IMG/VR virus record: IMGVR_UViG_3300027687_000029
Coordinates: 1 to 41,034 of that record
Reading direction: 5' to 3' (one strand)
Source: a virus
DNA: 41,034 nucleotides
This document shows positions 20,914 through 26,190 of the stretch, one piece after another. Every line of letters begins with the position of its first letter. Position 1 is the first letter of the stretch. Both the position numbers and the translations under genes were made by a program. A model generated the notes under the pieces. It was not told the origin of the DNA. It did not search any database and saw only the letters and a list, made by a program, of their open reading frames with translations.

Positions 20914-21184
20914 TTACGTCTAAACCGTCTTTCCAAATAGCATCAGTGTAGTGAGGGTCAAAGGACATAGAGGAACCTAGTACCTCGTCAACTTCGTCTG
21001 TGTCCACAATCATAAGTTCTCTACCATCGAGTTCATAGCCTATGGCAGATAAGAATCTAGTATAGGATTCCAACATAGCATCGAGAGTGATCGCAGGCTG
21101 TTCCGTTATCGAATGCTCTATATACTCTCCAGTTCTGCTATTGTTAACAGGGTGGGCAATAAAGCTATACATTTTTTCTTTCAT
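20903..21184 (-). CDS. Hypothetical acidic protein, 93 aa
   Basis: The function is not recognised. ATG 21184 has AGGAG 7 nt upstream and follows a promoter at 21207-21236 with a predicted 16-nt leader. It is soluble, with an Asp/Glu-rich C-terminal half (IVDTDEVDEVLGSS, TDAIWKDGLDVNDI). It heads the leftward chain of very small genes to 20211. Confidence 0.6.
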   Translation of the reverse strand: MKEKMYSFIAHPVNNSRTGEYIEHSITEQPAITLDAMLESYTRFLSAIGYELDGRELMIVDTDEVDEVLGSSMSFDPHYTDAIWKDGLDVNDI

Positions 21185-21206
21185 TCATTTCTCCTAATAA
21201 GTATCT

Positions 21207-21236
21207 ATTATACACTGTTTTAGCTATCAAAGTCAA
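21207..21236 (-). promoter_or_regulatory. Phage sigma-70-type promoter, leftward
   Basis: The minus strand carries TTGACT (21231-21236), 18 bp and TATAAT (21207-21212). The predicted start near 21200 has TAGGAG before ATG 21184. Confidence 0.82.
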
Positions 21237-21301
21237 AACTTTTTTGCGTCTACTACAACTTTGTCACTAAGTATTTACAGTCACCCTACCAAAAATAGTT
21301 C

Positions 21302-21330
21302 TTTTCTTATGCCAAAAAGTGTGATATAAT
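21302..21330 (+). promoter_or_regulatory. Degenerate member of the phage promoter family, rightward
   Basis: AAAAATAGTTC (21291-21301) is kept exactly, but the -35 is TTTTCT (21302-21307) instead of TTGACA. A 17-bp spacer and TATAAT (21325-21330) follow. The upstream element is conserved while the -35 is not, which suggests the extension has its own role. Confidence 0.6.
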
Positions 21331-21362
21331 TTATTAAAATTGATAATCAATAAGGTTTAACT

Positions 21363-21491
21363 ATGATTTATTATACTCGTTGTTACGAAGGTGGTTTGAA
21401 ATCATTATGCAATTGGAGTACAATCGGAATTAAAGGAGATTGCATCTCCAAATCCATTAGGTTATTGAAAGTGACATCTAGTAACAACTAA
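21363..21491 (+). CDS. Small basic cysteine-containing protein, 42 aa
   Basis: ATG 21363 has AAGG 7 nt upstream and lies 26 nt after the start predicted from promoter 21302-21330. It begins MIYYTRCYEGGLKSLCNWST and has three cysteines and a basic C-terminus (SKSIRLLKVTSSNN). It is the only rightward gene among leftward neighbours. The function is unknown. The 154 bp that follow (21492-21645) hold no gene, only AT-rich sequence with two GAGG-type motifs. Confidence 0.45.
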   Translation: MIYYTRCYEGGLKSLCNWSTIGIKGDCISKSIRLLKVTSSNN

Positions 21492-21645
21492 AACCCCACT
21501 TTCGAGGCAACGAGAATTATATAATTAAAACAATTGTTAAGTACAACGATAATCAAATAACCCCGCTACGAGGATATGAACAATATCCCAATCCTACCCG
21601 AACTAAAAATCCCTTACAATTTCTCGCAATTTCAAAATCATTTTT

Positions 21646-21867
21646 TTAAGGATTCATTACTGCTTCTATGCTTTCAAAGAGTCTTTCCAATTGACCTTCA
21701 GCACTAGAACCTACAGGATATTTTATAGAATTTTCATGAATTATCCTTAGTGTGTAGAACTTTATTTCTTCTCCACAGTCAGTTCTTTCATAGTTTTCTA
21801 GTATTTCAATATCCGTAGATCCCCTACTATATGTGCCTACTAGGTTTGCAGCTTTTAAGTACTGCAT
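21646..21867 (-). CDS. Hypothetical protein, 73 aa
   Basis: The function is not recognised. It is soluble, with strand-forming central residues (EIKFYTLRIIHENSIKYPVG) and a C-terminal helix (QLERLFESIEAVMNP). Its ATG lies 13 bp inside the end of a 32-aa membrane ORF, suggesting coupled translation. Confidence 0.5.
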   Translation of the reverse strand: MQYLKAANLVGTYSRGSTDIEILENYERTDCGEEIKFYTLRIIHENSIKYPVGSSAEGQLERLFESIEAVMNP

Positions 21868-21953
21868 ATATTTACCATACTATTGTAATTAATGATACCT
21901 AGTAAGACCCCGCAGAGAATCCAAGGTATATAGTTCAGCAATTTATCCAGCAT
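21855..21953 (-). CDS. Possible 32-aa membrane peptide
   Basis: ATG 21953 has AAGGAGAG at good spacing. The peptide begins MLDKLLNYIPWILCGVLLGI and is largely one membrane helix. It overlaps the HTH gene before it by 11 bp and the 73-aa gene after it by 13 bp. The strong ribosome binding site makes translation likely. Confidence 0.5.
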   Translation of the reverse strand: MLDKLLNYIPWILCGVLLGIINYNSMVNICST

Positions 21954-22254
21954 TCAATCTCTCCTTCATAATGATTAATACTTGCTTCGGAGCTTTTTCC
22001 AACCCCGTAAGTTCGTCTTCTGTTGTGTTTAAAGCTAATGCTATCTCTGCGACAATTTCAGCTTTAGTGACGGGCGTTAACCCCGCTTTGGTTTTATAAA
22101 CAGATCGTCTATAAACTCCTTCTCTACTTAGCTTTCCAATTATTGATTTCTTACTTTTACTGAGAGTGGCCGCCAATTCTTCCACTGTTTGTGGTTCAGG
22201 ATTAGCCGCGTACTTTTCAAGTATTAGCTTAGTCTGTTCCTCAGTATAGTTCAT
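21943..22254 (-). CDS. HTH/Myb-like paralogue with C-terminal helical domain, 103 aa
   Basis: Family member: NYTEEQTKLILEKYAANPEP, then SIIGKLSREGVYRR. A C-terminal domain starts TKAGLTPVTKAEIVAEIALA and closely parallels the 23582 protein (TKAGVPVERKEAMVEEIQTM). The first unit is probably DNA-binding and the second may mediate oligomerisation. ATG overlaps the previous TGA (ATGA). It sits in a leftward operon with two helical proteins. Confidence 0.78.
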   Translation of the reverse strand: MNYTEEQTKLILEKYAANPEPQTVEELAATLSKSKKSIIGKLSREGVYRRSVYKTKAGLTPVTKAEIVAEIALALNTTEDELTGLEKAPKQVLIIMKERLNAG

Positions 22255-22460
22255 TGCGCTACTAATCTCCTGACTGTTGCTAGTTTATCAGCAGCTTCCG
22301 TTAGCTTTTCTACTTCTTCTTCAATAGCTGCTATCAGTTGTGGATGTTCGCCTATCCCGACAGGGTTATTCATATATACTCGAATATTGGCTTCGTGGAT
22401 TGCTACATCCCCTTCTAGCCTTTTACCAAGCGCCTCTAGTAATTGTGTATCATACATCAT
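22251..22460 (-). CDS. Helical, possibly coiled-coil protein, 69 aa
   Basis: I choose ATG 22460, directly after the previous stop with GAGGAATGAA upstream; an extension to 22484 is open but lies inside the preceding gene. The protein is helical with a heptad-like stretch (AAIEEEVEKLTEAADKLATV). No family is recognised. Its stop overlaps the HTH paralogue start (ATGA). Confidence 0.6.
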   Translation of the reverse strand: MMYDTQLLEALGKRLEGDVAIHEANIRVYMNNPVGIGEHPQLIAAIEEEVEKLTEAADKLATVRRLVAQ

Positions 22461-22461
22461 T

Positions 22462-22785
22462 TCATTCCTCATAGTCGTTTTCATCCGGGGGTACGAAGGA
22501 AATTGTTAGTTTTCCTGTTTCTGGGTCTTTTTCCATGGATACAAAGCCGCAATACTCAAGCCACTTAACTGCTACATTCTCTACGCCAACAATATCAGCA
22601 TACATCTGTATTAAGGTTTGATACTCGTCTTCTATCTCCAGAGTCCTATCTTTTATACTAATGTGACCCCGCTCTATTTTTTCCAGCGCATCGTATAGCT
22701 CACTAAGAACTACTTGAGTTGCTTCCATTTGTTTTTCTATTTCTCTCTGCTCTCTAACATCTGGAAATTGAATTATGTTGCTCAT
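22462..22785 (-). CDS. Helical protein of unknown function, 107 aa
   Basis: I choose ATG 22785 (MSNIIQFPDVREQREI) with a perfect AAGGAGG 6 nt upstream. The ATG at 22806 lies before the RNA start (about 22802) predicted for the promoter at 22809-22837. It is long-helical at the N-terminus (EKQMEATQVVLSELYDALEK), then a small globular part. Position suggests a partner of the HTH gene two genes downstream. Confidence 0.65.
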   Translation of the reverse strand: MSNIIQFPDVREQREIEKQMEATQVVLSELYDALEKIERGHISIKDRTLEIEDEYQTLIQMYADIVGVENVAVKWLEYCGFVSMEKDPETGKLTISFVPPDENDYEE

Positions 22786-22808
22786 ATAATCCTCCTTAGG
22801 AACCATCT

Positions 22809-22837
22809 ATTATAACGGACATGATGAAAAATGTCAA
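22809..22837 (-). promoter_or_regulatory. Phage sigma-70-type promoter, leftward
   Basis: The minus strand carries TTGACA (22832-22837), 17 bp and TATAAT (22809-22814). The predicted start near 22802 has AAGGAGG before ATG 22785. It lies just beyond the ncRNA terminator, so the next unit starts afresh. Confidence 0.9.
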
Positions 22838-22857
22838 GAAATTTTTTCAACAGGCAT

Positions 22858-22890
22858 AAAAAAACCCCAGACAATTTCTTATCTGGGGTT
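22858..22890 (-). terminator. Strong rho-independent terminator of the structured RNA
   Basis: The minus strand has a 9-bp stem AACCCCAGA with TCTGGGGTT (22882-22890 with 22863-22871) and a 10-nt loop. The run of seven T (22858-22864) begins inside the stem base. Confidence 0.92.
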
Positions 22891-23145
22891 GATTTAAAGA
22901 GTGAATGGCTGCCTCCTTCTTTCCATTCGATGAAAGCCTCACAGGTTGATGACTTTCCCCATTCTCAATAGGGGGATATTGAGAACGATTAGTACAGCTT
23001 GCATATCAATAAATAGAAGTTGCCGAAACTGTACTGGCTCTCGCTGTTACCCCTGCGCCCCAACTAGGTATGAGGTTACCCCTACAGCGTTTTTACTTGC
23101 CTGTAGGTTACAAGGAGGGAGTAGCGTACGCCTCTCTCAAATCTG
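22858..23145 (-). ncRNA. Candidate structured non-coding RNA, about 288 nt
   Basis: A consensus promoter (23152-23180) and a strong terminator (22858-22890) bracket a stretch without a plausible gene; the longest frame I find is about 21 codons without a ribosome binding site. Several stems are exact: 23101-23107 with 23081-23087 (CCTACAG), 23029-23035 with 22991-22997 (AGTACAG, enclosing 31 nt) and 22977-22985 with 22962-22970 (TTCTCAATA, 6-nt loop). The motif GGGGTAAC occurs twice. I do not recognise a known RNA family. It could be a regulatory, decoy or scaffold RNA; the function is unknown. Confidence 0.72.
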
Positions 23146-23151
23146 TTAACT

Positions 23152-23180
23152 ATTATACTTAAAAATAACCTTTCAGTCAA
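23152..23180 (-). promoter_or_regulatory. Promoter of the structured RNA
   Basis: The minus strand carries TTGACT (23175-23180), 17 bp and TATAAT (23152-23157), preceded by AAAAATAGTTC. The predicted start is about 23145. No ORF with a ribosome binding site follows. Confidence 0.9.
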
Positions 23181-23189
23181 GAACTATTT

Positions 23190-23336
23190 TTACCTACCTT
23201 GTCCTCTGTACTTCTTATAGGAACGCTTCTTACTCTTATTCATAGAAGAAAACTTCACCATATTAGGATTACCACTTGTACTAGATCTTTTAGCTGGGCC
23301 TGGTTCATGTACTACTGTTAGAGATCGTTGTGCCAT
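23190..23336 (-). CDS. Small very basic protein, 48 aa
   Basis: ATG 23336 has AAAGGA 7 nt upstream. It begins MAQRSLTVVHEPGPAKRSST and ends in a Lys/Arg/Tyr-rich tail (NKSKKRSYKKYRGQGR), suggesting nucleic-acid or ribosome binding. The frame continues upstream to 23426, but that part lies over the tRNA and is rejected. No family is recognised. Confidence 0.6.
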   Translation of the reverse strand: MAQRSLTVVHEPGPAKRSSTSGNPNMVKFSSMNKSKKRSYKKYRGQGR

Positions 23337-23358
23337 ATCATTTCCTTTATTAAAATTG

Positions 23359-23432
23359 TGGAGAGGAAGACTGGACTCGAACCAGCATACACGGAGTTGC
23401 AGTCCGTTACATAGCCTTTCTGTCACTTCCTC
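23359..23432 (-). tRNA. tRNA-Cys (anticodon GCA)
   Basis: 74 nt including an encoded CCA. The acceptor GAGGAAG pairs with CUUCCUC, and the anticodon stem ACGGA/UCCGU encloses loop CUGCAAC with anticodon GCA. The T arm is GCUGG-UUCGAGU-CCAGU and the D stem is short (ACA/UGU). The discriminator is U, the usual base for cysteine tRNAs. It follows a long hairpin whose 3' arm ends on nucleotide 1 of the tRNA. Confidence 0.93.
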
Positions 23433-23540
23433 CTTTGTAAAGAGTACTCAGAGCGGAGGACAGGCATAACATTTACCTCTCACTTTACTATCTTATTCGC
23501 AGAAGCGAACCCTGACTTCTCTGAGTACCCTTTACAAAGG
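23432..23540 (-). repeat. 22-bp inverted repeat (hairpin) abutting tRNA-Cys
   Basis: The arms 23519-23540 and 23432-23453 match 21 of 22 as DNA. In leftward RNA the odd position is a G-U pair, so the stem is fully paired; in rightward RNA it would be C-A. The 65-nt loop holds a mini-hairpin (TTCGC, TTCT, GCGAA). Another stem, GGCTCC/GGAGCC (23542-23547 with 23560-23565), lies just upstream. It may direct processing of the tRNA precursor. Confidence 0.85.
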
Positions 23541-23581
23541 AGGCTCCGTTGGGTACGGTGGAGCCGAAGCCGTTATGTTAC

Positions 23582-23926
23582 TTAGCCTTCGATGGCTGTA
23601 ATCATTGCCAAAGCTGCTCGCATCTTAACAAGATCGTTCTTAGTAGCTTTGCTTAGTGACTCTACTTCTACACCTAGCATGGTTTGAATCTCTTCTACCA
23701 TTGCTTCTTTACGCTCAACCGGAACACCTGCTTTAGTAGCCCGTGCCTGTGCTTGGTAGATGCCCATGCTTGATAGCTTAGCAATTACGCTGCGTACTGG
23801 CTTGTCAAACTCTACAGCTAACAGTTCAGCAGTCTCACGACTAGGATTAGCACTGTAGTTTGTTTCCATTACAGAGATCATGTCTTCAGTGTAGTTTGTT
23901 GATGCTTTTGCGGTAAATTCGCTCAT
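23582..23926 (-). CDS. HTH/Myb-like paralogue with C-terminal helical domain, 114 aa
   Basis: Family member: NYTEDMISVMETNYSANPSR, then SVIAKLSSMGIYQAQA and the C-terminal domain TKAGVPVERKEAMVEEIQTM. It is closest to the 21943 protein. Its own promoter gives a 39-nt AT-rich leader and GGGAGA ribosome binding site. The transcript continues through a string of hairpins into tRNA-Cys, suggesting an expressed, processed message. Confidence 0.8.
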   Translation of the reverse strand: MSEFTAKASTNYTEDMISVMETNYSANPSRETAELLAVEFDKPVRSVIAKLSSMGIYQAQARATKAGVPVERKEAMVEEIQTMLGVEVESLSKATKNDLVKMRAALAMITAIEG

Positions 23927-23971
23927 TTAAAATTCTCCCAAATTTTGTTTGTTTCTTTATTTTATGAATCT

Positions 23972-24000
23972 ATTATACTAGCTTTTTTGTTTTTTGTCAA
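23972..24000 (-). promoter_or_regulatory. Promoter for the 23582 HTH gene and tRNA-Cys
   Basis: The minus strand carries TTGACA (23995-24000), an AT-rich 17-bp spacer and TATAAT (23972-23977). It overlaps the end of the metallopeptidase gene; the start is near 23965. Confidence 0.9.
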
Positions 24001-24386
24001 GCAGTTTTTGCTGTCTGACTAAAAAGATAATGCATTAAGAATGCCTCCTCTAGTCCTCTTGCTTCTACTTCCCAAGGAGCGAACCAGTAATCTCCTTCCC
24101 ACTTTTCACCTTTAAACATTTCTGTCTCAAGGCACAGCCCATCTTGTTCGTGTTGTTTAACGTGCACCATTTCGTGTGCTACCGCTCTTATGATATACAC
24201 AAGATCCTCTGTTTTTATAAACTTTCTATCTAGGATGAGGCTGTAAACACCTCCTCCCAGTACTTCTAACTCTCCACTGTTCTCGTCTAAGTCTTCGGTT
24301 TCCACGAAGATGTCTACGTCTAGGTTATAATAGCCAGCTACTAAATCTACTACGCCTCCAATTGTATTTCTAAGCCGTTTCTTCAA
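23997..24386 (-). CDS. Small zinc metallopeptidase-like protein (HExxH)
   Basis: The central AVAHEMVHVKQHEQDG carries HExxH with a following His and Glu; EGDYWFAPWEVEARGLEE downstream supplies the third zinc ligand candidate, a SprT-like or ImmA-like layout. I choose TTG 24386 because GAGGG lies 6 nt upstream; GTG 24407 is also open. It may be a protease against a host factor or a virion-related peptidase; the substrate is unknown. It overlaps the 60-aa gene before it. Confidence 0.7.
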   Translation of the reverse strand: MKKRLRNTIGGVVDLVAGYYNLDVDIFVETEDLDENSGELEVLGGGVYSLILDRKFIKTEDLVYIIRAVAHEMVHVKQHEQDGLCLETEMFKGEKWEGDYWFAPWEVEARGLEEAFLMHYLFSQTAKTA

Positions 24387-24552
24387 CGTGAGCCCTCGCT
24401 TTCGCACTAGATTTTAGATGCTTAACTAACCAAGATATATCATCAATGTGTTCGCCCATTGATATTAATAAGGTCATAGCAGTAGTTTTATCTAAACCTT
24501 CCCCAAGCACACCGTAGTATATCATTAAGATGTCAAATTGTTTATCTGTCAT
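24370..24552 (-). CDS. Hypothetical helical protein, 60 aa
   Basis: I choose ATG 24552 (MTDKQFDILMIYYGVLGEGL) with AGGGAGG upstream; ATG 24573 lies before the RNA start predicted for promoter 24576-24604. It is small and helical, with one His/Asp-rich turn (GEHIDDISW). The function is unknown. Its end overlaps the metallopeptidase start. Confidence 0.55.
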   Translation of the reverse strand: MTDKQFDILMIYYGVLGEGLDKTTAMTLLISMGEHIDDISWLVKHLKSSAKARAHVEETA

Positions 24553-24575
24553 ACTATCCTCCCTTATATGCAACT

Positions 24576-24604
24576 ATTATACTACCTTCGACTTTTCTTG
24601 TCAA
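24576..24604 (-). promoter_or_regulatory. Phage sigma-70-type promoter, leftward
   Basis: The minus strand carries TTGACA (24599-24604), 17 bp and TATAAT (24576-24581). It overlaps the 3' end of the PPK2 gene. The start near 24569 has AGGGAGG before ATG 24552. Confidence 0.88.
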
Positions 24605-25229
24605 CAATTCTTTCCTCTAAGGTGTCACATAGTTTAGTAATTAAAGCTAGGCGACCCTCTTTCTTGTCATTGTAGTTGATAGGATACCAGTCATTAGTGG
24701 TAGTCATTACACGCTCTTTGAGAATAGTCATCTCGTCATAGTAAGATAGAGCTTTGATATCGTTTGGTGATAGCTTCCACGACTTGAGTGGAGAGGTCTT
24801 TCGCTCGTTGATACGATCATTTTGCTCATCTTCGCTGATAGATAGCCAGAACTTGATGTACTCTACGTCTTGGTTAGCTTCCCAGTTGTTCACGGTTAGC
24901 ATGAAGTCGCAGTACTCTTCGTCTGAGCACCAGTCATTGATAGGCTGTACCATAGCTCTAGAGTACCAACTACGATCAAAGAATGTAATCATAGGTCGCT
25001 TAGGCAATTTGGTTTCCCAGAACTTAAGCCAGCTTTTCATAATCTTAGAAGTAGGCTTTGTAGAAAGAACAACGCTGTACGAATCTGTAGGCATATAGTG
25101 TGTCAACTCACGAATAGTGGATGATTTACCAGCCGTATCTCTACCTTCTAGCACTACAGCAGTAGGCTTAAGGTTAGGGTTGGCTAAGATGCTGTTCAGT
25201 CGTGCTTGTTGTCTTTCTAATTTGTTCAT
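24582..25229 (-). CDS. Polyphosphate kinase 2 (PPK2) family protein
   Basis: A 215-aa P-loop kinase of the PPK2 family, which transfers phosphate between polyphosphate and nucleotides. Visible are Walker A EGRDTAGKSSTI (28-39), FFDRSWYSRAMVQPI (83-97) and the lid region RKTSPLKSWKLSPNDIKALS (143-162), all in family order and spacing. Short single-domain PPK2s usually phosphorylate NDPs or NMPs with polyphosphate. I choose ATG 25229 (AAGAGGA upstream); the frame extending to 25355 lies before the promoter start. A phage copy is unusual and could provide nucleotides independently of cell energy. Confidence 0.9.
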   Translation of the reverse strand: MNKLERQQARLNSILANPNLKPTAVVLEGRDTAGKSSTIRELTHYMPTDSYSVVLSTKPTSKIMKSWLKFWETKLPKRPMITFFDRSWYSRAMVQPINDWCSDEEYCDFMLTVNNWEANQDVEYIKFWLSISEDEQNDRINERKTSPLKSWKLSPNDIKALSYYDEMTILKERVMTTTNDWYPINYNDKKEGRLALITKLCDTLEERIVDKKSRR

Positions 25230-25253
25230 GCTATTCCTCTTTTGTATGCAACT

Positions 25254-25282
25254 ATTATACAACCCTACGCTTCTGTTGTCAA
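25254..25282 (-). promoter_or_regulatory. Promoter for the PPK2 gene
   Basis: The minus strand carries TTGACA (25277-25282), 17 bp and TATAAT (25254-25259). The start near 25247 leads to AAGAGGA and ATG 25229. Confidence 0.88.
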
Positions 25283-25404
25283 CTGTATTTCCTCGTTTGG
25301 TCATAAAACATCGCAACCGATCTCCCGGGGGCCGGTCGCGGGGTTTTTCTGTCAAGTTTTATTTACTCTAATTTACTAAAATTATATGAAATTAAGTGCA
25401 CCCG

Positions 25405-25479
25405 TTGCGGGGTTTGCACAAATTATCTACGCTTATCTAAGACTAACGCAATCTGACATAATTTGTGCAAACCCCGCAA
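25405..25479. repeat. Perfect 22-bp inverted repeat
   Basis: The left arm 25405-25426 begins TTGCGGGGTTTGCACA; the right arm 25458-25479 is its exact complement, separated by 31 bp. Each arm contains ACCCCGC and a TTTGCAC iteron core. It ends seven bases before the -35 of the rightward promoter at 25486. Confidence 0.95.
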
Positions 25480-25485
25480 AAATAC

Positions 25486-25514
25486 TTGACATTGCAGAGC
25501 GTTGCATGTATACT
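25486..25514 (+). promoter_or_regulatory. Rightward promoter inside the repeat region
   Basis: TTGACA (25486-25491), 17 bp and TATACT (25509-25514), preceded by AAAAATAC. Palindrome GGCGCC (25515-25520) follows the -10 directly. No gene follows, so the product may be a primer or regulatory RNA. Confidence 0.75.
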
Positions 25515-25532
25515 GGCGCCGGAGACCACCGC

Positions 25533-25639
25533 TTTTGCACTAAATTGCACTTAACTTGAAAAAAAGACTTGACATGCATTGCTTTTGCACTTATTTTGGC
25601 GCAAGCAACACTTTCGTTTTTGCACTTCGCTTTTGCACT
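25533..25639 (+). repeat. TTTTGCACT iterons
   Basis: Exact copies at 25533-25541, 25583-25591, 25618-25626 and 25631-25639. Variant TTGCAC sites lie at 25545 and 25667, an inverted TGCAAAA at 25681, and the 22-bp arms contain the core as well. The spacing is irregular. Confidence 0.85.
25569..25597 (+). promoter_or_regulatory. Second, weaker rightward promoter overlapped by an iteron
   Basis: TTGACA (25569-25574), 17 bp and TATTTT (25592-25597), preceded by an A-tract and GAC. The iteron 25583-25591 lies in the spacer, so a factor bound there could block transcription. Confidence 0.5.
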
Positions 25640-25777
25640 GGCGCCCCCGCGCCAAATCACCGTAAATTGCACCCCATCCCTGCAAAAGACTACTAACCCC
25701 GCGCATGCGCTCGCAATCGGGGACGAGCAACACAAATATAATCGTCGTCGTACTACTACTGGCGCCCCCGCGCCAAA
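25638..25777. repeat. Two copies of a GC-rich hairpin repeat
   Basis: CTGGCGCCCCCGCGCCAAA occurs at 25638-25656 and 25759-25777. Each can fold as TGGCGC, CCCC, GCGCCA. Partial copies (TGGCGC) occur at 25514 and near 25597. The second copy runs into the 10-bp stem at 25773-25803. Confidence 0.9.
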
Positions 25778-25821
25778 ATCATGCTGTCAAGCAATGATTT
25801 TGGTCGTGGGATGTGAAACAG

Positions 25822-25837
25822 TGTTTCACGTGAAACA
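25822..25837. other. parS: Exact canonical bacterial parS site
   Basis: TGTTTCACGTGAAACA, the 16-bp palindrome bound by chromosomal ParB in many bacteria, matches with no difference. It is flanked on both sides by further half-sites (GTGAAACAG at 25813 and CGTTTCA at 25839), giving a larger near-palindrome. It overlaps the stop codon of the 77-aa gene (25826). A host ParB bound here could spread on the phage genome; this is an inference. Confidence 0.8.
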
Positions 25838-26057
25838 GCGTTTCAGATCTAGGACAAAATGAAGTTTGTCCCTCAGCACGCGGCACCATGAATATGCCCT
25901 ATGCAATTCGCTGTGTACGGCAATCAAGTCTTCTACCTCCTGACGAGAAAGCTCTACCACGAAAACCTCGCGCGTTTGTTCCTGTTTATAGTAATGTGGC
26001 ACCATACGCTCTACAGTTACCGTTTCGGTTTTGTTGATTTTTCTGATAAATTCCATA
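25826..26057 (-). CDS. Hypothetical protein, 77 aa, ending in the parS site
   Basis: The function is not recognised. I choose ATG 26057 with AAGGG upstream; the longer frame to 26224 covers another small gene. It is basic and helical (SRQEVEDLIAVHSELHRAYS, then WCRVLRDKLHFVLDLKRCFT). The last codons and stop lie within parS. It belongs to the GC-richer island. Confidence 0.55.
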
Positions 26058-26067
26058 ATTTTTTCCC

Positions 26068-26190
26068 TTAAATTTGCGTTAGTAGATAGTAGAAAGCGCC
26101 GCCCCAGATTAGCGTATCCGTTAGCACAGAATAGACTAGGTAAGCGGTGACGAAAAATCTCGCCACCTTTTTTTGGGTTTTCTTTTTCAT
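26068..26190 (-). CDS. Small membrane protein, 40 aa
   Basis: ATG 26190 overlaps the exonuclease stop (ATGA), with GGAG about 9 nt upstream. A basic N-terminus (MKKKTQKKVARFF) leads into one or two hydrophobic stretches (TAYLVYSVLTDTLIWGGAFY). Coupling supports translation. The function is unknown. Confidence 0.5.
   Translation of the reverse strand: MKKKTQKKVARFFVTAYLVYSVLTDTLIWGGAFYYLLTQI

Larger units (their letters stand above)
25405..25837. other. Repeat-dense region, probable replication origin / centromere-like site
   Basis: This stretch has no convincing gene. It holds a perfect 22-bp inverted repeat, four exact TTTTGCACT iterons plus variants, two copies of a GC hairpin, a 10-bp palindrome GCGCATGCGC (25701-25710), a 10-bp stem (25773-25782 with 25794-25803), two rightward promoters and parS. 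An AT-rich tract (25355-25400) adjoins on the left. Iterons, AT-rich DNA, promoters and palindromes together are typical of replication origins. The call is inferred; no initiator gene is identified. Confidence 0.6.

Noticed and set aside
23337-23426. N-terminal extension of the 48-aa basic protein
   Set aside because: It lies on the tRNA-Cys gene; ATG 23336 has its own AAAGGA site.
23430-23475. 14-codon frame before the tRNA (starts MPVLRSEYSL)
   Set aside because: It lies within the hairpin arm and runs into the tRNA; more likely structured RNA than a leader peptide.
25316-25345. GC-rich hairpin plus TTTTT, possible rightward terminator
   Set aside because: The stem is imperfect and no rightward transcript leads into it.
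25230-25355. N-terminal extension of the PPK2 protein
   Set aside because: It lies across and upstream of the promoter at 25254-25282; ATG 25229 has a good ribosome binding site and starts at the family's N-terminus.
25569-25862. 97-aa rightward frame in the repeat region with a signal-peptide-like start
   Set aside because: It begins with TTG within the -35 of a promoter, has no ribosome binding site and consists of repeat sequence and the parS site.
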